From: Symbiodinium natans | Taxonomy: Eukaryota; Sar; Dinophyceae; Suessiales; Symbiodiniaceae | DNA length: 64,000 nt | Direction: 5' to 3' | Assembly (NCBI GenBank): GCA_905221605.1 | Contig: CAJNDS010001147.1 | Location: 681,713 to 745,712 of the forward strand | Shown here: piece after piece, positions 6,533 through 19,867 of the stretch | Layout: every line of letters begins with the position of its first letter | How positions within the stretch are numbered: the stretch's first letter is position 1 | Translations under genes and position numbers: made by a program | The notes under the pieces: model-generated | Seen by the model: the letters and a program-made list of their open reading frames with translations, nothing else | The model's database searches: none | Told to the model about the DNA's origin: nothing

Positions 6533-8737
6533 AGCATTTTACGAAGGACGACGCCAAGACTTGTCGAGCGGAACTGCCAAAAGAGCGAAGTTCATGACAA
6601 GCAATCCACAGCCACAACGAAGTTGGCATGTAGGGATACCGCAGGGCGCTCCATTGGGGCATTTGCTGCACTGGACAGATCTGGACACATCAGACCGTGA
6701 GGAAACAGCTTCCGTCCCCATCGAATTGTGCCGAAAGGCATTCTTTTTGCACGGGTCCTGCTGGGCTGCCAGGTTAGCAAGTTTGCGGAGTCCCTGGAGA
6801 ACTTGCGCTTCCGTCAGGCACAGTGCGTGGACGGGTCGGGTCATGGGGCAGCTACCCAGCGTAGAAGGGCTATCATGCTGGCACCATGCAGGGACCGTGC
6901 AACTGTTGAAGATCGCTCATGGCACGCGGTGTGATGCCCATTGCCCAATCGAGCGTTCGTCAATCAAAGGTAGGCCCTGAGGGCATGGCCTTGTTTCGGA
7001 TCTTCAGAGTTGGGGTTTGGGAACAGACGCCCAAGCAGAGAGCCCTGTTGTTGAGCTAGGCTCGAAGAGTTCGAACAGCTTCCCGCAGTATGGGGACCAT
7101 GCGGATTGTTGAAGCTCAATCAGCTCCCCACCTGGATGGATTCTAGCAAGCCCCCAAATGCAGCCTTCGGCCAGGATGACTTCCTGGTGCAACTGAAGGC
7201 CGTGGCAGCTTCAGGGCTCAGGGCACCAGGGATGTATGGCGAAGTGGTTCCTGGCGGGATAGACTTGGCTTTGCAGCCAGAACAAGCTTGCCACAGTGCT
7301 GTCACAATCGAAGTGGAGACACGGGGTAGTCCTTAGGTCCAACATGAATTTCAGTAGAAGAGATACTCGTACGAGAGATGTGGCTTAGAGCTCCTGATAG
7401 AAATGGTTCCAAGCAAGCGCAGGAGTTCTTGAGCTAAATGGGTGCCGTTGTTACCTGTGGGCTTTTGCAGGCTCGAAGCGCTTCATGCACCCGATTCTGG
7501 TTTTCTGTGAGGTTTTTGAAGCCTTCTTTGGCAATTCTCGTAACGCTGTTTTCCACCGTGGCCCTGCTTCCCAGGCCGCCAAGGCAGCACTACAAGAGCT
7601 GCCAGCACTGAAAGAGGAGCTGCGCCCACTCCTCAAAGCAAAGCCATTGTGGGGCCCATGACTACAACAGCGGCCCATGCCAGAGCAGCCGTCTCAGCCT
7701 TGCCATGGGAAGGTGCCGGCCGCGAGGCCACCGACAACTTAGCGCAGAGCCACGCCAAGACAAAGGAGGCAGCAGCTTGCAAGGTTTGTGTGAGGCTGGA
7801 CGGATGGAGGCGGTCAGATGTGTTCCATGCCTCCGCTGAACAGCTTTGCGCATGCGCGCGATGCTTGAGAAGATTCCTGAGAGTCACACTCAGACTCTAG
7901 ATGAATCGTGCGCATCAAAGGGGGTCAGAGAAGGGGGCTCTCCGTCATTGACATCAATTTTGTTTTTCGTGCTCCATGCTGCAAATCGAAGGCAACATCG
8001 ACGGAGCTGCACCAGCTGACCCAGCGCTTGGGTCTGCTGGAAGAGAAGAGGCAGCTTCTTCCCCTTTGTGCAGATTACTCTTCGGCTCTTCGGCTCTTCG
8101 GCTCTTCTTCGACACTCCGGCTCTTCATTGACCCTCTCCAAGGGGAAATGAGAGCAGAACCGATGTAACGAATGAGGTTAGTGAGGCTCCGGTCCCGAGC
8201 AGGCCCCCATGTTGACAACAGGGGCTGCGCTTCCCCCCTCCGTGGATCCGAGAATTCGCAGAATTTCGGCCATCTCTAGAGTCTAGAAACCCTTTAAACA
8301 GCCATGAAAGGCTGACGCAGCACACTCGTCACGTACGAAACCCATCACTGAGTGTGTCAAACAGTCGACTCTACATGGCTCTACATGACTCTACATGAGA
8401 GGGTCTAAGCACGATCGAGCTGTGCGCGCAGAGCGGTTTTCAGGTTGAAGCAGCTTGGCATGGACGTGCAGGCCTGGTCCCGTCACACTCCGACTCAGAG
8501 TTCAGTTCGATTTTTAGTCTGAAGTGTGCAAGCAGGTCTGCAAAGAATGTTCTGGCTTGTGGGGCAACCCTTGCAATTCTGTGGGCAAGGTTCGGTCTAC
8601 AGAGAGAAATGACATGAGTTTGCGATTCTCGGGTATAGTCATTGTCCAGGTGCTGGTGAAGTGAAGTTCCTGTAGAGGTTTGCAGCCAGTCAAGCTCAGC
8701 TAAAAGCAAATCAGAGGCACTTGACTCAGTCATGATT
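6533..8737. other. Non-coding stretch, no gene recognised
   Basis: Only short open frames without family features. Small tandem repeats occur: CGGCTCTT units near 8082-8120 and CTCTACATG units near 8371-8399. Confidence 0.5.
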
Positions 8738-8928
8738 CTAAACCCCTAAACCTCTAAACCCCTAAACCCCATTAAACCATTAAACCCCTAAACCCCTAAA
8801 CCCCTAAACCCCTAAACCCCTAAACCCCTAAACCCCTAAACCCCTAAACCCCTAAACCCCTAAACCCCTAAACCCCTAAACCAAACCCCTAAACCCCTAA
8901 ACCCCTAAACCCTAGACCCTAAACCTTG
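8738..8928 (+). repeat. Interstitial telomere-like array, 8-base variant CCCCTAAA
   Basis: About 23 units, mostly the octamer CCCCTAAA rather than the heptamer seen elsewhere in the window, with a few degenerate units (CCTCTAAA, CCATTAAA) at the left and CCCTAGA at the right. Confidence 0.95.
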
Positions 8929-11900
8929 ACCAGCAGTGCTCAGGCACTTCAGGGGGCACTAGTCCACATTCAGACCGAGCTCCAGAAGGAGGCCCTCTTC
9001 ACGAAAGGGGCGCCAGCTGAGAGAAAGGGGGAAGGAAAGCGGACTACCAGTGATGAAGAGGGTTAAGGGAGCACTCTCGAGATCGAGCGGTGAAGAGAGT
9101 CTCTCCATCTTTGAAGTATTTTGCTTCGTTTTTTTTTTTGTTTTGTGTGTGTGTTGCTGTTGTTGCTGTCCTCCTCCCTCTCCTCCCCCTCCCTCCCCCT
9201 CCCCCCCCTCCCCTCCCCTCCCCCCTCCCCTCCCCCCCTCCCCCCCCCACCCCCTCCCCCCCCCCACCCCCCACCCCCAACCCACCCCCACCCCACCCCC
9301 CCCCACCCACCCCCCACCCCACCTTCACCCCCACCACCATCCCATCCCCATCCCGATAATGATATTAATAGTAATAGCAATAATCATAACACTGGTCATA
9401 ATAGTCATAATACGAAAGGGTTGGGGCGCCTGTACCATGTCCCCCCTGAGATGGAGCGAGACACCGAGCTTGGGCAGGTGGTGATCCCAGACCACATCCT
9501 CCGGGATATTGACGCGAAATCTGAAGCCAGACAGGCGCATACCGTATCGGCAGCTTAAGAAGCCTCGATGCGGTGCTCACAGAAGGAGCTGAGTAGCAGC
9601 TCTCTTCGGCCATGAGTCCATGTGGCGGCTGGGGAACCACATGTCTTGTCGGAGTGCAGCAATCCACTTCATGGCGTGTTGAGTTCCCCTTGAATTACGT
9701 ATCGCAGGAATGTGTGCAGAGTCTCATGAATGTTGGATGCAATCTAGCTGAGCAAGAGCTCCCACAGCAAAGTGCAAACGACTCCACAATTCACTTTGCC
9801 TTCGAATTCAGCGGGGCTCCCCGATGGAAGCAGCTCTGAGCAGCCTTGCCAGGAAGCCATGTGGGCTGAGCTGCACAAGCATGCAGAGGTGCAATGCACT
9901 TCAATTGCAGACGGGAGCCGGTTTGGGTTTGACCCCGTCGTGCTCTGCTTTTCTGTCCAGTACCCCACGTATCCTAAGGACCTCTAATCCATCCTTTTAT
10001 GTTATCTTCAGCCCTGAGTCCATTTTGCCAGACTGCAGCACATCGTGCAGACCAGCTGGAGCGCAGCCTCTCGAGCGCCTCGGGCTGCTTTCGGACGGTC
10101 TTCGGACGGCATCACGCTGCGGTAGGGCTGTTGATTTTTGATGTCACTGTTGCGAATTCGCTGGACAGTCTGGTCGCATCCTGCATCATGTCCTCCACAT
10201 CCACGCTTTCTGGCACCCCATGAGGCCGACTGGTGAGCTTGGTCGGGAGCCCGGTTCGACACGGACATAGACTCTAGCCCTGATCCGCCTTGCTCTGGCA
10301 TTTCTCCAAGGAGCATTCCACGAACGCGCTCCTGCAGAACGAGGCAAACATCCGTAGGTTCAGCACAACAGCTTGGGCGACAGCACTCTCATTTCTGATT
10401 CTCGGTCTGGAGGCTAGCCAAAACGCATCAGTCTTCTGAAGGGTTGCTCGATTGAGAGCAGCTAGCGTATATGTAGAGGCCGCAGTGTTCTTTGTGCACT
10501 GCCTGAGACACAACAGCAGCTCCTACCGTCAATAGAGTCATATGAGTTGGAAAGACGGCGAGTATCAGGCCCACTCCCGGGAGATGGAGCGTGAGATGGC
10601 GAAGCAGTCCGAGTGGTTCGCTTGGCGGTCCTCCTGTCATGGTTCTGCAGCACACATGTCACACATGTCGCTAGTCGAAAGCAGTCCATTGCATGTCCAT
10701 TGCATGTCCATTGCAGCGCCAGCATCGCTTGGTTGGAATGGACGGCCACCGGGGAAAAGCGAAGTTTCGCTCGCCCGCTGTCCGGACCCCGGCATGGTCA
10801 AAGCGAAGTTATGAAGTTGCAGTGCCCCACTTGACTGGGGGCTTTGGACGACAAAGGCGAAGGTTTTACAGTCCACCCGTGTCCACCCATAATGCACGTG
10901 AAGTACATGTGATTGATCCGGTTGATCGTCGTAGAGACGGACTGCGGCATGCACCAGCAGCTGTGTCAAATTCCAGCATCTTCGGAGCGGATGAGCCCGG
11001 CTTGTGTGGAGAATTTCGGGTGCGCAAAAGGCTTCCGCCGCCTGCCACTCCAGCCGCGACCTGCTTCAAGCAGCCGATGACGGAGGCCGACGGCACACGG
11101 CGCACCTGGCGCGCCCAGTAACTGTAACCGTGGCCGGTCTAGACTATAGGTCTCAGCTGGTGAGTTTACAAGAGTCCAGAGTCTCGCATGCTTTCTTTTC
11201 GTTACGAGTTCAGCGTCATCAAACTCAACGCATCTCAGGACTCTGAGCTCTGGGCGCAGGAGAAGACAGGTCAGCAGCGCCCGTGGCCTAAGCTGTGCTT
11301 CTGGTAACTCTAAGGGCAACCAAGCCACTAAGGCAGGAAGGTTAAGGTGCCTCCTCGGAGCTTGATGAGGACGCTTCTGTCTTTCAAAGGCTTGCGGCGC
11401 GCCCCGCTTCTCCGTCTTCCCTCGGCAGGCCCTGCCAACGCGCAGAGGCGCCCTTTCGTCTTTTCTGCCGTCGATGATGCTTGAACGAGCATTCCAGTAT
11501 CATTGCATAGTCACTTCCTCCAGCTGCCGAGCGGCCGTTTCGACCATGTTTTCCTGAGACTCCCGGGCTTTTGTTGGAGGCTGGCCCAGACCGATGCGTC
11601 GGCGAGCAACCCAGCAGCTGATATCCTGTGCATTGTGCAGGGAAACCTGGGTCCCTTTTTCTTGGTCCCTTTTGGCCCTTCTCCCAGGTCCGGACTTTAG
11701 CCACATCTTCCTCTGCTCCAGCAGCGGTCTCGGCCCACCGAGTCGCAGAAGGGTCTTGGGCGATTGTCTGTTTGCCATTCAGACTGGGCATTGTGTGAAA
11801 CGTAGTGAGACCTCGTGTGAGAGTTCCCTGTCTTACTCGCTTAGTTGCTGGATTCCAGGCGTTACAACGGACACGTCATTGAGTGGCTCTTAGGGCGCCA

Positions 11901-13370
11901 AGATGCGCAAAAGGGTGATGTGGTCCCCAAGTCCCCAGGGCGCTCAGGACTCCAGGAATCTCTGTCTGCCTTACTGGTAGATTCAAACCAAAGGTTTCGA
12001 GGCTCAGGAAGTTGTGTGCATAGCCGCGGCGTCGCCGTGAGTGTCCAAACGACATGGTGGAACGATTACCTGAAACGTCGAAGCCCACCCCCCCAGATAC
12101 TACTTGCATGATCTTGCATGCGGAAACCCTGAACACAATGGTCTTGGCCAGAACCTGCGGACTTGTCTTCAGGATTTGGTCGTCGGCCCTGGTACCGGAG
12201 GAACCGCAGCCTTTGCTTCTAGGTAAAAACCCGTGGATGGCTGCGCAGGTCATTGTCAGTCACTGGGTCTGGGTCATCGGTCAGGACACATTCTAGCTTG
12301 GTGAAGGGGCACCTGAAATATTCCCCAAGCATTGGAGTCTCTACAGGCCTAGATAGGTTCGTGCGACTCCTGTCACACGCGTCAGCTTTCAAGTGGATGC
12401 CAGAAACCATCATATTCGTGATCTTGGACGTGATTCTGTCAATTGGGCTCTTCTCTGCGGTGCTGGCCCGGCCCAGGAACATCAAGTCAGTGGACTCCCC
12501 AAAGAGGGATGCGCTGGCTTACTGATGCCTTGCCACAAGAGATGTCACAGAAGCCAGCACCTGCAATGTCGAGTTCTACAGGTTTTGCAGCCCAACCAAA
12601 CAACGGTGCGCAGAGCAACACTCGACATCTTCCATTCTCCGCATTTCTCCGTGAAAGCGCATATCAGCCTAAGCCCAGACTTTACACAAATTTCGCCGTG
12701 TGCCAACCTGGCCATGGGAGACTCCGACTCGCCTGGGTATCGGCTCTCCTCGCCAAGTGGGGGATATGTCCCGCAGCTCAAAAGTTCGGGTACACGTAGA
12801 GCCATAAAACGCTGTGAGCTGGGCTTGAGCCTGGGCCTCAGTAGCCAGACAGCACGGCTCCAAGCTGCCCAGGTGCGTGTCCATAGCGGCCACTCACCTA
12901 CCCAGACGCTCTGCTGCAGTATCTTGGGCACCTTCTGAGTCGCCAGCCGAAGGTTTCAGCTTTGGGGCATGTAGCCATGTCTTTGGCAATGTGGCAATCG
13001 AGGGGGATGAAATTGCATGCGTTTCGCTGGTCGAGAAGCACTTATAGACTACCTAGACCTAGATTGCATGGGAATCCTACGTGCTATAGGCAAGGGCTCT
13101 CCCTTTGTTTCTTTTATCACCATGCTGACTCAAGCAAGTCATGAGGCTCTGAGGCTTCAGAATATGCGCACAAGAAGCACGCCCTTGAGGATGTAGATCT
13201 TGCAATATCTTGTACTGAACGGTTGAGCCTGCCACCTTTATGGACACGGAGGAAGATCACAATTAGTCAGCGGAATGTTTGAGTTGTTGGACGTGGATGC
13301 CGGATATGTCGGCCATTCGGTTCTCGTCTCCCCCACACCAGCCCTGAAAATTTGGAGCGTCGCTGAACCC
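8929..13370. other. Non-coding stretch, no gene recognised
   Basis: Apart from the C-rich tract listed separately I see no gene. A short tandem repeat of CATTGCATGTC lies near 10678-10715. The remaining open frames are short and have no motifs. Confidence 0.45.
9170..9355 (+). repeat. C-rich simple-sequence tract
   Basis: Almost pure C with scattered T, then A, ending in CCCATCCCCATCCC and an ATA-rich stretch. Long open frames here (Pro/Ser-rich on plus, Gly-rich on minus) are by-products of composition. The minus strand has many G-runs and could form quadruplexes. Confidence 0.9.
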
Positions 13371-13531
13371 GAAAGCCTAAAGCCTAAAGCCTAAAGCCTA
13401 AACCCTAAACCCTAAACCCTAAACCCTAAACCCTAAACCCTAAACCCTAAACCCTAAACCCTAAACCTTAAACCCTAAACCCTAAACCCTGAACCCTGAA
13501 CCCTGAACCCTAAACCCTAAACCCTAAACCC
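13371..13531 (+). repeat. Interstitial telomere-like array
   Basis: Begins with GCCTAAA units, continues as CCCTAAA, holds three CCCTGAA units near 13485-13505 and ends in CCCTAAACCCC. Confidence 0.95.
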
Positions 13532-16033
13532 CAGCTTCACTTGGCCAAGGAAGGGCATGGCTGCCTACGGATCTCCAGTACATGACGGCTTTGGATCACC
13601 TCGTGCCCCCGACAATGACTTACCAAAAGTGTGCAAGTAGGTGGCGTGCCAGTGGTATGTCCTGGTATGTTGCAGCTACACCTAGGCCAGGGGTTTCGGG
13701 ATTGCTGTCGCGGCTTGCCCACACAAGTCTGTCAGTCCTCTCATGGAGCCCTCTCCCCATGAAACCGTTTACACATCTCCCAGCGCATTGTGCCAGATTC
13801 CTGGCCTGGAGCGATGCTGGCCTTGCATTGGTGGTGTCGAAAGGTTGTTCAGGGACGTTTTTTGCTAGACACGGTTGCTCGGGCTTCAAAGCAGAGGGCC
13901 TAAACCCGAAGAGCTTAACAGTTCTCAATTGAGAGACGCAATGATCGCTTGTCGCCTGTCGTGTTCAGTGAGTCTTCTGAGAGCGACTGGTTCAGGTGCG
14001 GTTTTCCGTATTACAAGAGTGCTGCCTGTTGTCGACCAACTCGATTTGGTGTTCACATCATACCGTTCTGTGGTTTTTGGTAGGATGCAAGCATAAGCCT
14101 CAACCAGGCCTGACCCAGGGGTGCAAGCTTCATGACCAAGGTTTAGGACAGTACAAAGGGCTCCCTGCCCTTGCATACAAGTGTTCACTCGCAGAGTGCG
14201 CCTGGTGCGCGGGGTGTCTTCGGCCCTCAATCTTTGCAGAAGAACGAGGGAAGGAAGGAAGCAAGGAGAAGGACGAATGAACACATGAAATCATGAAGTA
14301 AAGGCAGCATCAAATAGACAAAAAGGGTGAGAGAATGCGTCAGTCCAGGCCTTAAGTGCGTTGAGGTGGGGGGGCAGCAGAGGAAGGCCTCGGCAGACAC
14401 CGGTAGCGAGTTGCCATGCAAGTGAGGCACGTGGAGTTCCTACCAGTCGGCAGCCATCAGGGCTCCTATGTCAAGCAAAAGGCCGGTGGGTGCAGTGCAG
14501 GTCTTTGCTGTTGCCGCCATCGCTCTTCTAGCATATCATGCCCCATGTGCTTGTCGGCTGCATCGTTTATGTGGACTTGGCGACAGATTCCGTATGCCTC
14601 CAGATCTTGCGCCGTGTACGTTTGAGAGAGTAGCCTGCAGCCCTCAGTTGTCCATTGTTTAGGTCCCCATATGGGGAGTCCGATGGCAGTGTCTGTGCTT
14701 GGCGCCACTGGTCTGCACCCAGCACTATTGCGAGCTTTCTGAAAGCAGCTCTGCCACTTTAACGAAGCTGATTGCAGCATCAAGAGCAGAGCGCTCTTCT
14801 AATGCCGCCTCAGTGCACTTAAAAAAAACACAGCCATGAGGTGTTGGCTTCTCGTTGCGGGCGTGCACCCAAGCGGCAAAGAAGGAAACGCAACTCCCTG
14901 CAACTCTCAACTCACGCGGCTTTGTGCGAACTTGTTCGAACATTCCTGCTGCTTGGAAGTTTCGTAGGGCCGTGTGTAGCTATGAGCCTGTGAGCTTGTT
15001 TGAAGGTTCTGAGATGCTCTGAGGGTATGAAGCAGTTCACCGCGGCCCCGAGGTTAGAGGCCCAGCATCCCAAGCCCTACAAAGCCCACAGCGCTTTGTT
15101 CCGGAGTGGTGGAGCTTTTGTGAAATAAGGATCCTGCTTGTATGGCTTCTGGTGTCGCGTGCAGCTTGGCGTTCACAGAAACCAATGTCATTACCGGTGA
15201 TGGCACGGGCGTAGTTCTGTCAAACACCGTTTTGCAGGGTCTACAAGGTTAACTAAAGTGGTATGTTTCCGCGAAGATCCATGTGCCGATAGGTTCCAAC
15301 TAGATCCGACCCAGAAGATGCAAAACATTACCCTTACTTCGTTGTCAGCCCGTTTGCACCAAAGCCTGGTAGGACCGCCTCTTCATCTGCACGTTTTTTT
15401 AGCTCAGCGGCTTAAAAAGACCAGGCCCACTATGCGCCGTCTCAAGATGCTGCGCTAGAGGCCAGTGGGGTTGGGGACTATGCACAACCTGGCAAGGGTC
15501 TTGACCTTCCTAACCCTGAATCGGGCTGCAATTGGGGGCGTCTGGAATGTGAAGCTGCTAGTGCTTGGCGCGCCCGGAAGCTCGAAGCTCGTAGCTCAGA
15601 TTGGCATGCAGTCGCGCCAAACAGATGAAATGGATGAAATGGATGAAATGGTGAAGTTCCTGGAGTTGCCACAGGGTAATCACGAAAGCATGGCGCCTTG
15701 TGCATAAAACTGCGGAGAGTGGCGCTTCTGGAAACGGGCGTGACAGCGGAGTTGCCATGCGCGAAATCAACAGAGGCGATGCGCGCATGCTCGGGTTGTC
15801 TGTTAAAGAATATGTTGAAATAGGCGCGAGGGGGGCCACAAGCTGCATGTAGCTGCAAGAAACATGGCATCGGCAATGGAGGGATCCCCGCCGCTCTCCA
15901 GTTGTCCCAGCTGTCCCCAGAGCCTCTACTCTCCTTATAGCAAAAATAGCGTGTGGAAAGTCCAAGGCAGCAGCGTGTGGAAGGTCCAAGGCAGTCGAGG
16001 TGCTGAGAAGCCGTAAACGGTGCTTCTGTGCAG
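13532..16033. other. Non-coding stretch, no gene recognised
   Basis: No family motif on either strand. A 9-base tandem repeat (GATGAAATG, three units) lies near 15624-15651. Confidence 0.45.
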
Positions 16034-16099
16034 GACTGCGATCTTGGCTTCGACAACTGGAGGCTTGGCTGGACGACGATGAAGCAAAACTGGTGCTGA
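16034..16099 (+). pseudogene. WCC-module exon fragment ending in a stop
   Basis: After an AG (GTGCAG) the sequence reads DCDLGFDNWRLGW then TTMKQNWC and a TGA. It matches the module consensus (F)DCDAGxxNWxxGWSxxKKxWCC, but the second Cys of the WCC core is replaced by the stop. A closely related copy with the same stop lies at 22930-22995. Confidence 0.6.
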
Positions 16100-17540
16100 A
16101 TCTCGGCTGCGCAGACGAATGTGTGCTTGCGGGGCATTTGTTTTCTCCGCTTCCGCATGCTTGCAATACGAACCCCCCCTTCCCGAACTCCCCCCCGTCC
16201 TTAGGGCAAACAAGCTTCCAGAATACCTGGATATCCCAACAGCACATCTTACAGAGTTTCCCTGGAGCGAGCATCAGAATCTGCCGCAGCCTCTCACAAA
16301 ATGGCAGCAGCTAGTCAGCTAGCCTTTGACCTGTAGATTCTGAAGATGGTTTGCGACCAATCACAAGGTGAGCATCAGCAGCGTGGCTGCATAGAAACCA
16401 CAACGCCGTTCGACTGCTTCCACGGTGTGCCCTGGCTTTGGACTCATCGCTCTGTTCTGAAGATTCTGAAGTGCGTGTAGACCTTCAGTATCAAGGAGGC
16501 AGAGTTTTATCCCTTGTTGGCCTCATGGACATCAGCCCATCTTTTGCCAGTGGTCAGATGTTGTCCCTGGAGTCCATGGCAGTAGCATTTTTGTTTTCCA
16601 GGTTCGTGCTCCGTGCAAGTGTACGGGGTCCTGGCCCAACAACCCAGCAACGCCCAACATTTTGGCTGGGCCATAGAATGTCGCCATGACCTGCTTCATT
16701 CTGAAGAGATGTGGCAGTTTGCTGACGAAGGAAAAGAGCAGCTAGCACGTCGATTTCTTCATGAAAGGACCTACAGGACCAGCCAGGCAAATAGTCTTTA
16801 AAGGCCGTCAAACCAAAGACACTGTGGCGCCTCTCTTCATCATGGGCCCGCAGATCCTAAAAACGTATCAGAACCAGAAGTGAAAGTGTCCAATCTTTCA
16901 AATATGGGTACTTCCAAGAATATCGGGTACCCTTGATCTACCCCAATATAGTACTCGTTTTAGTCATTATTATACATCTTGGCTGAGCTTGTCAGAGCTC
17001 CTCTCTGTCTCGTCTCCTGTGAAAAACACAGCTCCCAGACTCCAAGCAGGATGCGTCTGATGCTTCTGGGTAGGGGCCTAGGGTAGGAGGCCAAGGATTC
17101 CTTCTTGGGATGTTCCCCCTGATGCTAGCAGCTCCTTAGCAGGGATTATAATAGGGGGGGGGGTACTATATTCGAACATCCCAAGTTCCTTCCGAAGCAA
17201 GCCATGGTGAACGCTGGAAAGCTATCCAGGTGCCTGCGATGTGGTCGCGGGCGAAGAGCGAGCTCCTGCGCTGAAGACCTTCCCACACCAGTACGATTTA
17301 AGCCGCCCCTACAAGTTTCTAAGCTTGTGCAGGCTTCGCATTGTTTGTGGTAGAGACTCGGGCTTAGGGAGTGGGTTCAGATTAAAGCGCCAGGGACTAA
17401 CGGTAAAGTCTAGGCCCTCGTGCTTAGGATTCCGGAGAAGGGGGGGGGGGGGGCACATGCACATACGCTCACGTAGTCAGATGTGTGTAAGAGACTTCGC
17501 AGCGTACGCAGGGCGCAGGCATGCGTAAGCGGCGTCCATT
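16100..17540. other. Non-coding stretch apart from a short inverted-repeat element
   Basis: Nothing recognised outside the element at 17104-17185. G-runs occur near 17151-17163 and 17440-17452. Confidence 0.45.
17104..17185. mobile_element. 82-bp MITE-like element with 12-bp TIRs and 6-bp target-site duplication
   Basis: Perfect terminal inverted repeats CTTGGGATGTTC (17104-17115) and GAACATCCCAAG (17174-17185) bound the element. It is flanked on both sides by TTCCTT (17098-17103 and 17186-17191), a clean 6-bp target-site duplication. The interior holds a run of G. A degenerate relative lies at 28837-28901. It is too short to code for anything and so must be non-autonomous. Confidence 0.75.
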
Positions 17541-18060
17541 CAAAGGTTCTGCTGCAACCGCTATGACCGTGGATGCGCAACGACCACGCTGGCACCGTAC
17601 GTCGCTTGACGGCACGGTCCTATTTTTCACGTCGCTTTGCAGACATGGCGTGAACCTTCCCTGTGTCTTGTGCCTCATCCAAGAATTGCGACGCAGACTT
17701 CGTCAACTGGCAGACGATGTGGACTGAAGATAAGACCTTTCGCAGCACTCAAGTTCTTTAGGTGATGCAATTTGCTGATGTTGTTGATGTTGCTTGGCTA
17801 TCCACTCTGCTGATCCGTATCCATCCATGAACATGTGTGCGAGCAACCGGCTGTGTGTCGGTTTCAATCACATTTGGGCTGAACGACAAGCTCCCATCAC
17901 AGCTGATTGGGATCTGTCGTGAGAACCTGATTCAAGTTGAACACACACATTCACAGCTGCAGCTCTTCCTTTCTCGTTTCAAGAGCTTCCGCACTTGGCG
18001 CTGTGCATTCCAGGCAGCGCTGGTGCTGTGCCCACGTCCAGCGAGGGCATGCCTCGCCAA
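17541..18060 (+). pseudogene. WCC-module exon cluster, copy 1 of a segmental duplication
   Basis: Three exon-like pieces: 17541-17609 reads QRFCCNRYDRGCATTTLAPY and soon stops; 17681-17746 reads NCDADFVNWQTMWTEDKT; 18012-18060 reads RQRWCCAHVQRGHA after an AG|GC junction. They follow the order of the module family: Cys-Cys core, DCDAGFxNW part, Cys-Cys core. The same three pieces in the same order and spacing occur at 23947-24478. The stop after the first piece and the loss of the Trp before its Cys-Cys suggest decay. Confidence 0.6.
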
Positions 18061-19674
18061 GTTGCCAAGTGGATGTGTGCGTGTGCTGGGTGTTCTTTTG
18101 ATTAAGTTATGTGTGAGATGTGGGTGTCAGTTAGCTAGCCAGGCTATCAATATTGGTGCAGTACTCGTAGGTAAGTAGCGGTAGCATGAGAGAGGAGCTC
18201 AAAAGGATCACAAAGCAGGTGTTTCTCCTCAGTTGCCTTGTGAAAGATGTGGCAAAGGACGATTCTTTTGTAGTGACTGACTTGACTTCTTGAATTTCTT
18301 GCATGCTGTATAGACCTTGAGGAGTACACGCCCCATTCGGCGCTTCGAGTTTTTGCGATTGCTTCGGGAACCTGGAGCCAAAAGCCACAGTAGAACGCAG
18401 TAGGACTTACACAATGGTCCAATGCTTCACTGTGGTTGCACCTTTGGTTTGTCATCTTGGTTGCCTGAGTGCAATTGAACCTGAGAATTCGGCAACGTGA
18501 ATACCCATGAAATGCCCGTGGCAGGTGCTCAGCTGCGCAATTTGATTGCGACGCAGGCAGCGAAGCTTTACTGTTGTGGAACACGACGTGCTTCAGCACG
18601 GCAGGACAGCTTTGGCAGTACAGTACAGTTTACAACGCTCCAGACAAAAGGTGGGCAACTGTCCCGGAATGCTGCCTGCGTATGGCCGGCAATCGCATCG
18701 AAATGTTGCCTTAGTAAGCCCCGGAGGCTCAGGCAGGCAGCTCAGGTGGGCAATTGTACCTGAATGTTCAGAGATGGGTTCGGCGGGCTGTTTGGGAGCA
18801 AATCCCTACGGACGTGCATGCGTAGAAAAGGGTTACAGACAGTGGAAAACTCGGAAACCAGAAATGGCGAAAGCACAGGCCCTCACAACCATGGAAGCAC
18901 CTCGTGGCACAGAACCTCAACTGAGTCCTTCACAGCTCTGCAACTTCCTTCAGCCATAGGGTCCATGCTTTCTCACGTCTTGCATCGACGATCATTGTGA
19001 GAAGGTAAGCCTCGCGAAGACTTGCGCAAATATGTGTGAGAGATAATGAGCCTCTCACAAGAGTTATCATGTCCCCGTGAAGGAGTATTGATCACTCCCC
19101 AGAAGAAAAACTATCTCCGCTTGCCATTGGACATACTTGTTTTTATGCCGCGCCAGATGGCTTTCATGGACTTGTGTTTGAGACCCTACGAATCCTTGCT
19201 GAAGCCGTCATGTGAGCATTGTTCTTAAAAATTGAAGGCCCCCCCTTTTGACTTAGTTGTAGATCGAGGGTTTAGGGTTTTGGGTTTAGCCTCGTTACAA
19301 AGAAGACTCTGCCATGAAATGGGACGTGCGTTCACTAGACATACGACTCGTCTCCAAGTCCGTCATGCAAGCATTGTCCGCAGGCTTGTCGCGGTGGGAA
19401 GAAGGCCCCAGACCCAGAGAACGAATAGAGAGAGAACTGAGAGAACCCAATGTGGCGACGGCAGCGCTACAGCATTACGGCTCTGCTTCCGCATTGGTTG
19501 CTTGAGCTAGGTGAAGGGCTGTGGGTTTCTGAGCGGTTTCTGGTCAGTTGATAGTTCAGGGCGGATCAAGTGTCAGTGTTGTGCAGCGCTCTTGCGGTGT
19601 GACACGTCACAGTTTGCACTCGGGTTTGTGTCACGCCACTGCCTCGCATTCCAATCGCCTTCGCTGTCTTGCAC
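18061..19674. other. Non-coding stretch, no gene recognised
   Basis: No motif seen on either strand beyond the end of the duplicated module segment. Confidence 0.45.
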
Positions 19675-19867
19675 GGAGGCTGGTCCGATGCAAAGAAGCA
19701 CTGGTGCTGCCTGGACCGGATGGGAAAAGTAGGATAAAGGTATCATACTCCGCTCAGTACTCCCCAGAACAGATCTCAGCTTCGAGACATCATACCATCT
19801 TCAGACCGCCTGCCGCACTGCGCAGGAGTTCAATCGAGGCTGTGCCCCCTTCGACTGCGAGGCCCTG
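19675..19867 (+). pseudogene. WCC-module exon pair
   Basis: 19675-19737 reads GGWSDAKKHWCCLDRMGK. After about 90 bases, an exon starting behind GCGCAG at 19826 reads EFNRGCAPFDCEAL. These are the end of one module (GWSxxKKxWCC), the linker (RGC) and the start of the next (FDC). The pair has a paralogue at 27029-28055 with a far longer gap. Confidence 0.6.

Noticed and set aside
9044-9558. Long Pro-rich (plus) and Gly-rich (minus) open frames
   Set aside because: They follow from the C-rich simple sequence; all frames are open and none has a domain.
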